Assembly (NCBI GenBank): GCA_964606085.1
Contig: CAZSFD010000040.1
Span: forward strand, 1 to 44,904
Length of the DNA stretch: 44,904 nt
Origin: CAIQJJ01 sp964606085
Lineage (GTDB): Bacteria; Chloroflexota; Anaerolineae; Anaerolineales; UBA4823
Direction: 5' to 3'
Shown here: piece after piece, positions 7,181 to 15,076 of the stretch
Numbering within the stretch: position 1 is the first letter of the stretch
How the letters are laid out: the number at the start of each line of letters is the position of its first letter
Program-made: the position numbers and the translations under genes
Notes under the pieces: model-generated
What the model saw: only the letters and a program-made list of their open reading frames with translations
Database searches by the model: none
What the model was told of the DNA's origin: nothing

Positions 7181-8677
7181 CTACGGTTTGCTGACGGCTT
7201 CGAGCGCCAGTTTGCGCAGTTCTGGCTTGATCACCTTGCCGTTCGAGTTGAGCGGCAGGGCCTGGACAATGTGGACGACTGCGGGAACCATGTATTTGGC
7301 AAGATGTTCCTGGCAGTGTGCGATGATCTGTTCGGGTGTGATGGCGGCGTTGGCGCGCAGCGTGACGAAGACGTGAATGGCCTCGCCAGCGGTCAGGTCT
7401 GGCACGCCCACCGCCGCCGCCGAGACGGTCTGCTCCAGGCGCAGCACGCACGTTTCCACGTCCTGGCTGCTCACCCGGTAGCCCCACGATTTGATAAAGT
7501 CGGCTTTGCGGTCTACCACAAACAGATAGCCGTCTTCATCCACCGTTGCCAGGTCGCCGGTGCGCATCATACCGCGCCCCAGGAATTTTTCGGCGCTGGC
7601 TTCGGGGTCTTGAAAATAGCCGGGCGAGATGTTTTCGCCGCTGGCGATGATCTCGCCCACTTCGCCGGGCTGCACGGGCTGGCCGTCCTCGCCGGTGACG
7701 GTGAGGGTCACGCCAGGGATGCCGCGCCCGATAGAGCCAAGTTTGCTGGCGAGCATATCGGGCGGCAGGTACGAAAGCCGGGCGGTGGCCTCGGTCTGCC
7801 CGTACATCACGAACACCTGCGCCTGTGGCTTGGCCTTGATCAACTCATCAATCAAAACGCTGTGCAGTTTGCCACCCGCCTGCTGAATTTTACGCAGCGT
7901 GGGCGTGGCGCGGCGCGGGAAGGTGCTGTTGCGCAGCAATAGCTGAAACGATGACGGCACACCGGCCAGCCCGGTGCATTCGGCGCTTTCGAGCAGGTCG
8001 AGGGCGGTTTCGGGGTAGGTAAACGTGTTGCACAGCGCCACGCTCCCCCCCACGCGCAAATGCGTGTGCAGCAGTGATGTGCCAAAGCAATAATAAAAGG
8101 GCAAGATGACCAGGATGCGCTCGTTTTCATCCAGCGCCAGGTATTCGATAATGGACTCGGTGTTGGCGTAAAGGTTGCGATGCGTCAGGCGCACCATGCG
8201 CGGGCGGGCCGTGGTGCCAGAAGTCGCCAGCAGGACGGCATCCTGGTCGGGGTCGAAATCATCGGGGGTGCGCGGCCAGGCCAGCGGCCCAGGCTGTTCG
8301 AGCAGTTCATCGGTCAAGAGGGCGGCATTGGCTGGCACCGCCTGGCCGAATTTGCGCTGCTGGCGGCGCTCGAAGAAGACGGCTTTGCAATCCACCCATT
8401 CGGCGTTGCGGGCCATATCTTCGGCGGTGAGCATGGTCGAAAATGGCACGCTGATCAGGCCGAGTTTCATCGTCGCCAGGTAGGCGGCGGCCCAAAAGAG
8501 CGAGTTTTGCCCCAGCAGACCCACGCGCGCTCCGGGCGGCAGGCCCAGGGCGGTCAGTTCGCCGGCCAGCCGGGCCGCGGCGGCGCACAGTTCGGCGTAG
8601 GTGTGGCTGCTGTTCTTTTGGGTGATCGCCACACGTTCATCTTTGCCCTGTTGAAGTAGATAATCGGAGATATTCAT
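7181..8677 (-). CDS. AMP-forming acyl/aryl-CoA ligase (ANL superfamily)
   Basis: A 498-aa adenylating enzyme of usual family length. Motif A3 is TSGTTARPR (152-160, ATP phosphate binding). YGQTEAT is the A5 motif, GDLATVDEDGYLFVVDRKAD gives A7/A8, and LNSNGKVIK carries the catalytic A10 lysine near 481. It activates a carboxylic acid as an acyl-AMP and passes it to CoA or another thiol. The substrate cannot be predicted. The gene starts 3 nt after the O-antigen ligase stop with a GAGGG upstream, and precedes the 78-aa protein and asnB. Exosortase-type surface clusters in other phyla also pair acyl ligases with AsnB-like amidotransferases, but no exosortase is visible here. It probably supplies an acyl group for decorating the surface glycan. 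Confidence 0.85.
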   Translation of the reverse strand: MNISDYLLQQGKDERVAITQKNSSHTYAELCAAAARLAGELTALGLPPGARVGLLGQNSLFWAAAYLATMKLGLISVPFSTMLTAEDMARNAEWVDCKAVFFERRQQRKFGQAVPANAALLTDELLEQPGPLAWPRTPDDFDPDQDAVLLATSGTTARPRMVRLTHRNLYANTESIIEYLALDENERILVILPFYYCFGTSLLHTHLRVGGSVALCNTFTYPETALDLLESAECTGLAGVPSSFQLLLRNSTFPRRATPTLRKIQQAGGKLHSVLIDELIKAKPQAQVFVMYGQTEATARLSYLPPDMLASKLGSIGRGIPGVTLTVTGEDGQPVQPGEVGEIIASGENISPGYFQDPEASAEKFLGRGMMRTGDLATVDEDGYLFVVDRKADFIKSWGYRVSSQDVETCVLRLEQTVSAAAVGVPDLTAGEAIHVFVTLRANAAITPEQIIAHCQEHLAKYMVPAVVHIVQALPLNSNGKVIKPELRKLALEAVSKP

Positions 8678-8680
8678 CGT

Positions 8681-10327
8681 TCATTCCCTCAGCTGTCGGC
8701 GCAAATTAGCGGCGTTGGCGGCTAAATCGGTGCGTTCTTGTGTTTCCCACCACCAGGCGTAATAATCCAATTCCTGGATCATCTCAGGCCGGTCGGCGAG
8801 TAGGGCGCGGGCGGCTGCGAGGTTGCCCAGCCAAAGCTGCGCATAGCCCAGGCTTTTGCGAATGCCGAGATGTCCCGGCGAGAAGGCGTGCGCCTGCGAC
8901 AGGTACGTTTCGGCCAGGGCGAAATCGCGGCCTTCGAGGGCGATCAGGCCCAGGTGGTACAGCGCCGCGGCGTGGCCCGATTGCTGTTCAAGCGCCCGGT
9001 GCAGATGCTCCTGGGCTGGCTGTACCTGGTTGACGAAGTCAGGGTCGTACCACGGTGCATTGGGCCAGCCGGTCAGTTGTATTCTGGCGATTTGTACTGC
9101 CGCCAGGTTGGTCTGCCAGGCCGCCTGCATCCCAGGCAGCAGGGCGATCAGGATGACCACGCCGGCGGTGACGATGCCGGGGATCAACCAGGCGCTGGCG
9201 GCCAAGGGCTGCGGGGCAGCCACCTGTGCTTTGTGGACGCCGAAAGCCGCCGCCAGCCCTGGCAGCACGAAGAGCAGGGTTGTGCCGCCCATGCCGTAAA
9301 ACGAGTCATCCACAAAGCCGTGCAGCAGCAGCACGGCCAACCCGGCCAGCAGCGGGGCGGCCAGTTTCACGCCCCGCCGCAGCGCATCCCAGGTAAGCGA
9401 GATGCTGCTGGCGGCGATCCACCCGAAGGCGGCCAGGCCAAAAATGCCCTGTTCCACCAGCAGGTCGAGATACAGGTTGTGGGCATATTCAAATTCTAAA
9501 ACCGGGATGATGCGGATATAGCGCGAATACAGCCCGGCAAAAGCCGCCAGCCCGCCGCCGGTGAACGGGAACGATTGGCTCAGGTGCAGGGCATTCCAGG
9601 CGATTTCGGCGCGGCTGCTGGCGCTGGCCGCGCCGGGGGCGGTGTTGGCCAGGTTGAGCAGGTCGTTCGAGCGCAATCCGGCGATGAGGCTGGCGATCAC
9701 CAGCGCCAGCAGGACGGGCGCGGCGAAGGCTTGTTCACGGCGGATATGCAGCCGGGTTGCCACAGGCGCACTCGCCCACAACCAGCCCCATAAACCCAGC
9801 CCTGCCAGCAGCGCCAGCCATGCGCCGCGCGAACTGCTCATCAGCAGGCCCGCGCCGCTGACCGTTATGCCGAGTAAGGCCAGGGCGAACAGGCCGCGGG
9901 ACGTTTTCCAGCTTTGCCACAGGTTTGCCGCGGCTACGGGCAGCAGCGCGGCGATCAACCCGCCGGCGATGTTGGGGTGCAGTTGCGGCAGGCCGCCGGG
10001 CAGCGCGGGGCGCAGGCTCATCCACAGCAACGCCAGGCGGTTGATCGCTCCCAGGTCGGCGGGGGTGTGCGTCCAATCGGCAGTGAGCAGAAAGTACACG
10101 CCGATGGCTGCCGTTATCCCCGCAAGCATCCCGGTGATGATGCCCATTTCGTGCGCTGGCCAAACCGCCAGGATCATATACACGATTGCGGCCAGGGCCA
10201 GGGTGGCAAATTTGGCCCACGCGCCGGGCGGGTCATACGCCACCCACGCGCTTACCCCGGCGCTGATCAGAAAGACCAGCAAGGGGAATGTGGCGGGCAT
10301 GTGGCGAATGGAGCGGAGCATGTTCAT
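8681..10327 (-). CDS. O-antigen ligase/polymerase (Wzy_C family) with C-terminal TPR region
   Basis: A 548-aa integral membrane protein with about ten or more hydrophobic segments over residues 12-430. The block FTGGGLAAFAGLYSRY...EFEYAHNLYLDLLVEQGIFGL is the Wzy_C/WaaL signature: a periplasmic loop with conserved His, then a transmembrane helix. The C-terminal 110 residues (HLHRALEQQSGHAAALYHLG...FALAETYLSQAHAFSPGHL) read as tetratricopeptide repeats. Role in the family: ligation or polymerisation of lipid-linked glycan at the outer face of the membrane. Chloroflexota generally lack lipid A, so polymerisation or transfer to a protein or other lipid is more likely than LPS ligation. There is no clear Shine-Dalgarno. 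An alternative start is the ATG at 10321. Confidence 0.82.
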   Translation of the reverse strand: MNMLRSIRHMPATFPLLVFLISAGVSAWVAYDPPGAWAKFATLALAAIVYMILAVWPAHEMGIITGMLAGITAAIGVYFLLTADWTHTPADLGAINRLALLWMSLRPALPGGLPQLHPNIAGGLIAALLPVAAANLWQSWKTSRGLFALALLGITVSGAGLLMSSSRGAWLALLAGLGLWGWLWASAPVATRLHIRREQAFAAPVLLALVIASLIAGLRSNDLLNLANTAPGAASASSRAEIAWNALHLSQSFPFTGGGLAAFAGLYSRYIRIIPVLEFEYAHNLYLDLLVEQGIFGLAAFGWIAASSISLTWDALRRGVKLAAPLLAGLAVLLLHGFVDDSFYGMGGTTLLFVLPGLAAAFGVHKAQVAAPQPLAASAWLIPGIVTAGVVILIALLPGMQAAWQTNLAAVQIARIQLTGWPNAPWYDPDFVNQVQPAQEHLHRALEQQSGHAAALYHLGLIALEGRDFALAETYLSQAHAFSPGHLGIRKSLGYAQLWLGNLAAARALLADRPEMIQELDYYAWWWETQERTDLAANAANLRRQLRE

Positions 10328-10334
10328 CGTGATG

Positions 10335-10392
10335 CAAGTCGAAGGTCAAAAGTCGCAAGTCGAAAATTCATCAACCTTCGACCTTCGACTTG
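10335..10392. repeat. Palindromic repeat between radical SAM and O-antigen ligase genes
   Basis: CAAGTCGAAGGTC (10335-10347) and GACCTTCGACTTG (10380-10392) form a perfect 13-bp stem. The loop holds further AAGTCG copies (an AAGTCGAAA direct repeat). It fills most of the 75-bp gap. No T-tract follows, so this is probably a REP-like element with possible effects on mRNA stability. Confidence 0.75.
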
Positions 10393-10402
10393 TAACTTCT
10401 GA

Positions 10403-12082
10403 TTAATCCGTCACCCCGCCCGCCTGCCACTTCATCGTTTGCAGGCCCACATCCAGGGCCGATTTGAAGGTGAGGGGGTCGGAGAGCAGCATTTTGATGT
10501 AGGTGAGCACCGGGCCGGGACGGAAGGCCCATTCGCGGAAGGCGCGCTTTTGCCAGTAGAGCAGGCGTTCGGCGGGCAGTTCGGGGTAGTCGAGGACGGT
10601 GCCTTTGTCCATGTCTACGTGTTCCCAACGGGTGCCAGGGCGGAACCAGTTGTTTTCGACCACCTCGAAGAAGAATGGCGTGCCGGGGTAGGGCGCGGCC
10701 ACGTGGAACAGGGCGATGTCGAGCGGCAGGCCCTTGGCGAATTGGATCGTTTCCTGGATCGTTTTTTCGGTTTCGCCGGGCAGGCCGATAATGAAGTAGC
10801 CCCAGTTCATAATGCCAGCTTGCTTGGCCCAGGTGAGGGCGCGTTTGACCTTGTCGGGGTAGGCGCCTTTGCGGGCGTGCTTGAGAATTTGCTCGTTGCC
10901 GCTTTCGATGCCCCAGGCGATCATGAAGCTGCCGGCCTTGCCCATCATGGTCAGCATTTCTTCGTCCACGTAATCCACGCGGCTGTTGGAAGTCCAGTGC
11001 ATGTCAATTTTTTCGTCAATCATGCGCTGGCACAGTTCCATCACCTGGTCGCGGCTGACGGTGAACAGGTCGGCGTACATGTTGACGTAGTTGATGCCCA
11101 GCTTTTTCAGCTTCCACAGTTCTTCCATGATCAGTTTGGGTGAGCGCAGGCGTACGCTGTATTGGTAGCTGACGTGCTTGATGCAGTAGGTGCAGCCCGC
11201 CGTGCAGCCGCGGCTGGTGACGATGAAGGTGAAGGGGCCTTTCATCATGGGCATGCGGTACTGGTCAAAGGGGAGTAGCTCGTGCATGGGAACGGGCAGA
11301 TCGTCGAGATCGGCGATGAAGGGGCGGGGGAAGTTGACGATGATCTCGCCCTTCTCGCGCCAGACGATGCCCTTGATCTTGCGCATGTCGAGTGAGCCAT
11401 CGGCGGCGCGGGCGGGCGTGTAGGCGGGGTCGTGCTTCTCGAACAGTTTGACGATATCCGCCGGGCGCTCGCCGACGCGGTTTTCGAGGTTGTCGAGCAG
11501 GTCGCGAATGGTCAGGTCGGGTTCGCCCACCAGACCGTAATCGAGGGCGGGGTAGGGGCGCAGGGTTTCGGTGGGGATGGGGGTGATGTGCGTGCCGAAG
11601 GCGATGGTGGTGGCGCCACGCGCTTTGGCCAGGAAGATGCCATACATGTCATTTTCCAGCGTGGGGGCGGTCATTTGGGTGAAGTAGTATTTGGGCTGGT
11701 ATTTGTCGAGTTCTTTGGCAAATTCGGGCCAGCGCATCCGTTCGGCATTGGCATCTATGATTTTGACTTTGTACGTGGGGTGCAGCAGGGCGGCCATCTG
11801 CGCCAGTGAGACTTGCGGCCAGACCATGTTTTCGCGCGTGCGGCGTCCGACGCGGTGCTGCGTGCGAATCCACAGGCCGCCGTCAGGCGTGGGTGGGTTG
11901 ACCAGCAGGATGTCTACGGCGTCGGGAGAACGCGGGGCCGACATGAGGCCCTGGAAGACGATGGCATCGGCGTTGGGGAATTTTGCGCCGGGCAGTTTTT
12001 TGACCTTGCGCGTCCCCAGGTTTACGGCGCTGGGGTCGGCTTCGACATTATCTTCCATCAGGATATTTTTATTTTCGTTCAT
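10403..12082 (-). CDS. B12-binding radical SAM protein
   Basis: A 559-aa protein. Residues about 55-200 form a cobalamin-binding-like domain (VDILLVNPPTPDGG, later AFGTHITPIPTETL). The radical SAM core starts with SRGCTAGCTYC, giving the [4Fe-4S] ligands Cys293, Cys297 and Cys300 (CX3CX2C). GIESGNEQILKHARKG and GYFIIGLPGET are typical of this class. The family carries out methylations, ring closures or rearrangements of lipids, peptides and sugars. The substrate here is unknown, but the operon points to a lipid or sugar of the cell envelope. The DXH cobalamin motif of the classic domain is not evident, so binding could be base-off without the His ligand. The gene follows the GT2 gene by 12 nt. 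A weak GAGG lies upstream. Confidence 0.85.
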   Translation of the reverse strand: MNENKNILMEDNVEADPSAVNLGTRKVKKLPGAKFPNADAIVFQGLMSAPRSPDAVDILLVNPPTPDGGLWIRTQHRVGRRTRENMVWPQVSLAQMAALLHPTYKVKIIDANAERMRWPEFAKELDKYQPKYYFTQMTAPTLENDMYGIFLAKARGATTIAFGTHITPIPTETLRPYPALDYGLVGEPDLTIRDLLDNLENRVGERPADIVKLFEKHDPAYTPARAADGSLDMRKIKGIVWREKGEIIVNFPRPFIADLDDLPVPMHELLPFDQYRMPMMKGPFTFIVTSRGCTAGCTYCIKHVSYQYSVRLRSPKLIMEELWKLKKLGINYVNMYADLFTVSRDQVMELCQRMIDEKIDMHWTSNSRVDYVDEEMLTMMGKAGSFMIAWGIESGNEQILKHARKGAYPDKVKRALTWAKQAGIMNWGYFIIGLPGETEKTIQETIQFAKGLPLDIALFHVAAPYPGTPFFFEVVENNWFRPGTRWEHVDMDKGTVLDYPELPAERLLYWQKRAFREWAFRPGPVLTYIKMLLSDPLTFKSALDVGLQTMKWQAGGVTD

Positions 12083-12094
12083 GAGATACCTCTT

Positions 12095-13288
12095 TCAACC
12101 GATAAGGTCTTGTTTGGTTAGCTCTTCGCGCTGGCTCACTTCGTCGAGGGCGCGGGTGAGCAACCAGGAGATGAGTAACTGCACGCCCACCAAAATGAGA
12201 ATGGTGCTGCCGAGCAGGTAAAGCCATTGCTGCGCCAGGGTCATGCCGCCAAAGCCCAGGCTGAGGATGATCACGGCCATGACCAGGCCGAGCAGAAAAC
12301 TGCCCAGGCCGGCCCAGCCAAAATAACGGTCAGGCGATTCACGGAAGATCAGCCCGCCAAACATGCCCTGTTTGACAACCGGGTCCGGATTGAAGATGCG
12401 CACCAGGCGGTTGAAGGTGACGCCCAGCGTGTAGAGGCTGACCCCCACGGCGCCCGAAATGGCGGCGATGAAGATACCCGCCACCCCCGCCGGGCCCAGC
12501 GTGGTGCTGCCCGAAAGGCGGGCCACGGTCAGCAGCACCAGCGCCAGCGCGGTGACGGCCATGCCGCCCAGGCCCACCAGGCCCAGGATGCGCACCGGGT
12601 TATACATCATCACCGTCCACAAGATAGATTGCAGGAAGATGCGCCCATCGTGAACGATGCTCAGCTTCGAGCGGCCCAGGCGTTCGCTGTACGGGATCGG
12701 CACTTCGACGATTTTCATCTGTTCGTGCAGGGCGCGGGCGCTTTGCACGGGGGTCAGGTTGAGGCCGTTGGGCAGGGGCAGCATGCGTTCGTAGATTTCG
12801 CGCTTGAACACGCGCTGTCCGCTGGCGCTGTCGCTCACCTTTTGGCGGCTGACCAGGGTCAGCAGGTTGGCGAAGAAGAAATTGCCCACCCGGCGGGTCA
12901 GCGGCATCTGGCTCTTTTCGCCAGCCATGCGCGAGCCGATCACCAGGTCGGCGCCTTTGAGGGCTTCGACACATAGCTTGGGGAAGTATTCCGGCGGGTA
13001 GGTGCCATCGGCATCGAGGAAGCCGATCAACTCGCCTTTGGCGCTTTTGAAGCCAGTTTTCAGCGCGCCGCCGTAGCCTTTGTTTTTCTGGCGGATCAGC
13101 GTGACGCCTGCGATAGTGCCAGCAATTTCGCCGGTGCGGTCTTTCGAGCCGTCGTCAACGACAATCAGTTCCAGTTCGTCTACGCCCACTTCGGCCAGGG
13201 CGGGTTTGACGGCCAGCACGCGGCGGGCAATTTCTTCGATGCCATCTTCCTCGTTATAAGCCGGGATGACGACGGTGAGCATGGTCAT
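12095..13288 (-). CDS. Membrane-anchored family 2 glycosyltransferase
   Basis: A 397-aa protein. The N-terminal GT-A domain (about 1-235) has VVIPAYNEEDG, VVDDGSKDRT, FLDADGTYPPEYF (DXD-like) and IGSRMAGE. The C-terminal part holds four or more transmembrane helices (about 230-250, 262-292, 325-350, 358-385). This is the layout of polyprenyl-phosphate glycosyltransferases (GtrB/DPMS group), which make a membrane-bound sugar donor at the inner face. AGGAG lies 8 nt upstream of the ATG at 13288; an internal ATG 6 nt later is the alternative. The gene is 24 nt downstream of the acyltransferase and 12 nt upstream of the radical SAM gene. Confidence 0.87.
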   Translation of the reverse strand: MTMLTVVIPAYNEEDGIEEIARRVLAVKPALAEVGVDELELIVVDDGSKDRTGEIAGTIAGVTLIRQKNKGYGGALKTGFKSAKGELIGFLDADGTYPPEYFPKLCVEALKGADLVIGSRMAGEKSQMPLTRRVGNFFFANLLTLVSRQKVSDSASGQRVFKREIYERMLPLPNGLNLTPVQSARALHEQMKIVEVPIPYSERLGRSKLSIVHDGRIFLQSILWTVMMYNPVRILGLVGLGGMAVTALALVLLTVARLSGSTTLGPAGVAGIFIAAISGAVGVSLYTLGVTFNRLVRIFNPDPVVKQGMFGGLIFRESPDRYFGWAGLGSFLLGLVMAVIILSLGFGGMTLAQQWLYLLGSTILILVGVQLLISWLLTRALDEVSQREELTKQDLIG

Positions 13289-13312
13289 GGGTTTTTCTCC
13301 TGAACAAGGGTG

Positions 13313-14044
13313 CTACAAATGAAAAATTGTTCGGTCGGTGCGGGGCGGGACGCTCCCGTCAATTTCTTTGATCACTTTGGCCGGGACGCCGCCTACCACC
13401 GTGTGCGCGGGGACATCTTTGGTCACCACCGCCCCGGCAGCCACAACCGACCCGCGGCCAATCGTCACACCATCGGTGATGACAGCCCCGGCGCCGATCC
13501 ACACATCATCTTCGATGGTGATGCCCTGGGCGGTGATGCCCTGCTCGATAAAGGGGCGGTTGGGGTCGTCGAAGATGTGGTTGACGGCGATGATTTGTGA
13601 AAAGGGCGAGGTGTACACCCGGTCACCGAGCGTTACGCCGCCTTGCCCGCGGATGACGCAGTATTCGCCCACCAGGCTGTCTTTGCCAATTTGGATGCCC
13701 GACTGCGGCATGTTGCGGAAGTTGTAGACGTGCAGCACTGCGCCGTGCATCACGATGCTGCGCTCGCCGATTTCGATGCCGTTGGGGCAGGCGTGCAAAT
13801 AGGCCCCCTGGTCAATGTACACGCCATGATGCAGGCGGATGTTGCTGGCGAAGCGCAGGCGCACGTTGTTTTCGATGGCGGCGATGCCCTCCATGCGCAA
13901 GATCAGCTTGTAGAGGATGCCGCGCACGGCGATGCCGAATATGGTGGGAATCCAGCCGAACAGCAAGAAAAAGCTCTGTTCGAGCAGGTAACGCCCCAGG
14001 CTGCTGGCCTGGCGGCTGATGTAGAGCGAGAGCATTTGCAACAT
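13313..14044 (-). CDS. Hexapeptide-repeat (left-handed beta-helix) acyltransferase
   Basis: A 243-aa protein. Residues about 1-55 are hydrophobic or amphipathic (YLLEQSFFLLFGWIPTIFGIA). After them come hexapeptide turns such as NIRLHHGVYIDQGAYL, IEIGERSIVMHGAVL, ITIEDDVWIGAGAVITDGVTIGRGSVVAAGAVVTKDVPAHTVVGGVPAKVI, the hallmark of LbH acetyl/acyltransferases of the WbbJ/NodL/LpxA group. It probably O-acetylates or acylates a glycan precursor using acetyl-CoA or another acyl donor; His in VNHIFDD is a likely catalytic base. I chose the ATG at 14044 because GGGAGTGG sits about 10 nt upstream. An in-frame ATG at 14086 is possible but lacks a ribosome binding site. It is the first gene of the long minus-strand operon. 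Confidence 0.85.
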   Translation of the reverse strand: MLQMLSLYISRQASSLGRYLLEQSFFLLFGWIPTIFGIAVRGILYKLILRMEGIAAIENNVRLRFASNIRLHHGVYIDQGAYLHACPNGIEIGERSIVMHGAVLHVYNFRNMPQSGIQIGKDSLVGEYCVIRGQGGVTLGDRVYTSPFSQIIAVNHIFDDPNRPFIEQGITAQGITIEDDVWIGAGAVITDGVTIGRGSVVAAGAVVTKDVPAHTVVGGVPAKVIKEIDGSVPPRTDRTIFHL

Positions 14045-14103
14045 GCGTTGTTTTCCACTCCCAGGCACGCTCCGCCCTTCCGACATGGACGGATTTCGAT
14101 GAG

Positions 14104-14148
14104 ATGTTGGTTTCGACTGCAAACGAAGTGTGCAGTCGAAACCAACAT
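14104..14148. repeat. Perfect 18-bp hairpin in operon leader (A)
   Basis: ATGTTGGTTTCGACTGCA (14104-14121) and its exact inverse (14131-14148) flank a 9-nt loop AACGAAGTG. Together with the hairpin at 14164-14204 it lies in the predicted untranslated leader of the acyltransferase operon. Arm sequence and loop resemble the other hairpin and the 319-362 palindrome. No T-tract is adjacent in either direction. Confidence 0.85.
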
Positions 14149-14163
14149 GGTGAATGGCTGATT

Positions 14164-14204
14164 AAGAGCGAAACCGGCAACGAGGTGTGGCCGGTTTCGC
14201 TCTT
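14164..14204. repeat. Perfect 15-bp hairpin in operon leader (B)
   Basis: AAGAGCGAAACCGGC (14164-14178) and GCCGGTTTCGCTCTT (14190-14204) pair perfectly around the 11-nt loop AACGAGGTGTG. This loop matches the AACGAAGTGTG stretch of hairpin A except at one base. The two hairpins are 15 nt apart. Confidence 0.85.
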
Positions 14205-14254
14205 TGCTTCCCAAAGGACTGCCAGTTCTTTTACCGGCCTGCGACCAGAGTCAT

Positions 14255-14335
14255 CCTAACCCGCATAAATCGGAACAACCAGGGCGCTCATCCAGGAAAT
14301 CCGTGTTTTTTTGTGCAAGGATGTTGCGGGTTAGG
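14255..14335. other. Long-range inverted repeat in the acyltransferase leader
   Basis: CCTAACCCGCA (14255-14265) is exactly complementary to TGCGGGTTAGG (14325-14335), enclosing 59 nt. That interior can form smaller pairings such as CATCC/GGATG. It lies downstream of the predicted minus-strand start site near 14381, so the transcript could fold here before hairpins B and A. No known riboswitch class is recognised. The rest of the 14205-14470 interval shows no coding potential that I can support. Confidence 0.45.
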
Positions 14336-14387
14336 CACTTTGGATCAGGGCATCCACGTCTGGTGATAGCTTGTAGAAATCGGACAA

Positions 14388-14416
14388 ATTTTATCTTGAT
14401 TGCCGGGTGCGGTCAA
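14388..14416 (-). promoter_or_regulatory. Sigma-70 type promoter of the glycan operon
   Basis: On the minus strand TTGACC (14411-14416) is followed by a 17-nt spacer and TAAAAT (14388-14393). This predicts a start near 14381 and a leader of about 337 nt before the acyltransferase ATG at 14044. Confidence 0.55.
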
Positions 14417-14461
14417 TTATGAAGATGTAGACCCATCGGGCTGCCCGCTGAGCGTTTCTTG

Positions 14462-14467
14462 TATAAT
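14462..14467 (+). promoter_or_regulatory. -10 box of gmhB, predicting a leaderless transcript
   Basis: TATAAT at 14462-14467 ends 7 nt before the gmhB ATG (14475). Transcription would therefore begin at or next to the start codon. No Shine-Dalgarno is present and the -35 region is poor. Confidence 0.5.
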
Positions 14468-14474
14468 CGGGCGC

Positions 14475-15041
14475 ATGAACCCAATCACACCCTTGCACCC
14501 GGCCATCTTCCTCGACCGCGACGGCGTCGTGATCGAAAACCGCACCGAATATGTTCGCTCGTGGGAGGATGTAGACATCTTCCCCGCGGCCGTGAAGGCG
14601 CTGGCTGGCCTCACGGCTGGCCCGCACAAGATTGTCCTGGTGACCAATCAATCGGCGGTGGGCCGGGGCATTATCACCCTGCAGGAAGCACAGGCGATCA
14701 ACCGGAAATTGGTTATTGCGTTGGAAAAGGTCGGCTGTCGCATAGACGGCGTGTTTTTGTGTCCACATGCGCCCGAGGCCCATTGTGACTGCCGCAAGCC
14801 TCGGCCTGGTTTGTTGTTGCAGGCCGCCCGTGCGCTGGCCCTCGACCCGGCTCGCTCGGTGATGATCGGCGATGCCTGGACGGATTTGCTGGCCGGGCAG
14901 GCCGCCGGGGTGCGTCAGCTTGCCCTGGTGCGCACCGGGCGGGGCGAGCAGCAGCTTGCATTGCCGCCGCCTGCCGAATTGCATTCATGGGGCGTATATG
15001 CTGACCTGGCAGAGGCTTTGAAAGTGCAAGGCGTGGCGTAG
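14475..15041 (+). CDS. gmhB: D-glycero-D-manno-heptose 1,7-bisphosphate 7-phosphatase (HAD-IIIA)
   Basis: A 188-aa HAD phosphatase of the GmhB/histidinol-phosphatase subfamily. FLDRDGVV carries the nucleophile and acid/base Asp pair. VTNQSAVGRG is motif II. CPHAPEAHCDCRKPRPG supplies the Cys/His zinc site typical of GmhB, and MIGDAWTDLLAG is motif IV. It removes the 7-phosphate of heptose 1,7-bisphosphate to give heptose 1-phosphate for nucleotide activation. The start is set at MNPITPLHP, 8 nt after a TATAAT box; the frame is open further upstream but has no start signals. It converges on gmhA, 35 nt apart. With gmhA and hddA it covers three consecutive steps of GDP-heptose synthesis. Confidence 0.88.
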   Translation: MNPITPLHPAIFLDRDGVVIENRTEYVRSWEDVDIFPAAVKALAGLTAGPHKIVLVTNQSAVGRGIITLQEAQAINRKLVIALEKVGCRIDGVFLCPHAPEAHCDCRKPRPGLLLQAARALALDPARSVMIGDAWTDLLAGQAAGVRQLALVRTGRGEQQLALPPPAELHSWGVYADLAEALKVQGVA

Positions 15042-15058
15042 AAGGCCAGGGCCACGCC
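15030..15058. terminator. Possible weak terminator hairpin at gmhB end
   Basis: GGCGTGGC (15030-15037) pairs with GCCACGCC (15051-15058) around a 13-nt loop that contains the gmhB stop codon. No T-run follows, so termination is uncertain. Confidence 0.25.
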
Positions 15059-15076
15059 GGGTGTTGCTGGGGGAAA

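Noticed and set aside
14086..14122. Longer N-terminus for the acyltransferase starting at TTG 14122 or ATG 14086
   Set aside because: No ribosome binding site, and the first would begin in the hairpin A loop; ATG 14044 has GGGAGTGG upstream.
14305..14320. T7 run resembling a plus-strand terminator in the leader region
   Set aside because: No GC-rich stem directly precedes it and no plus-strand gene ends here.
14255..14335. Known riboswitch or T-box in the glycan operon leader
   Set aside because: No conserved core of any class I know was found; only helices are visible.
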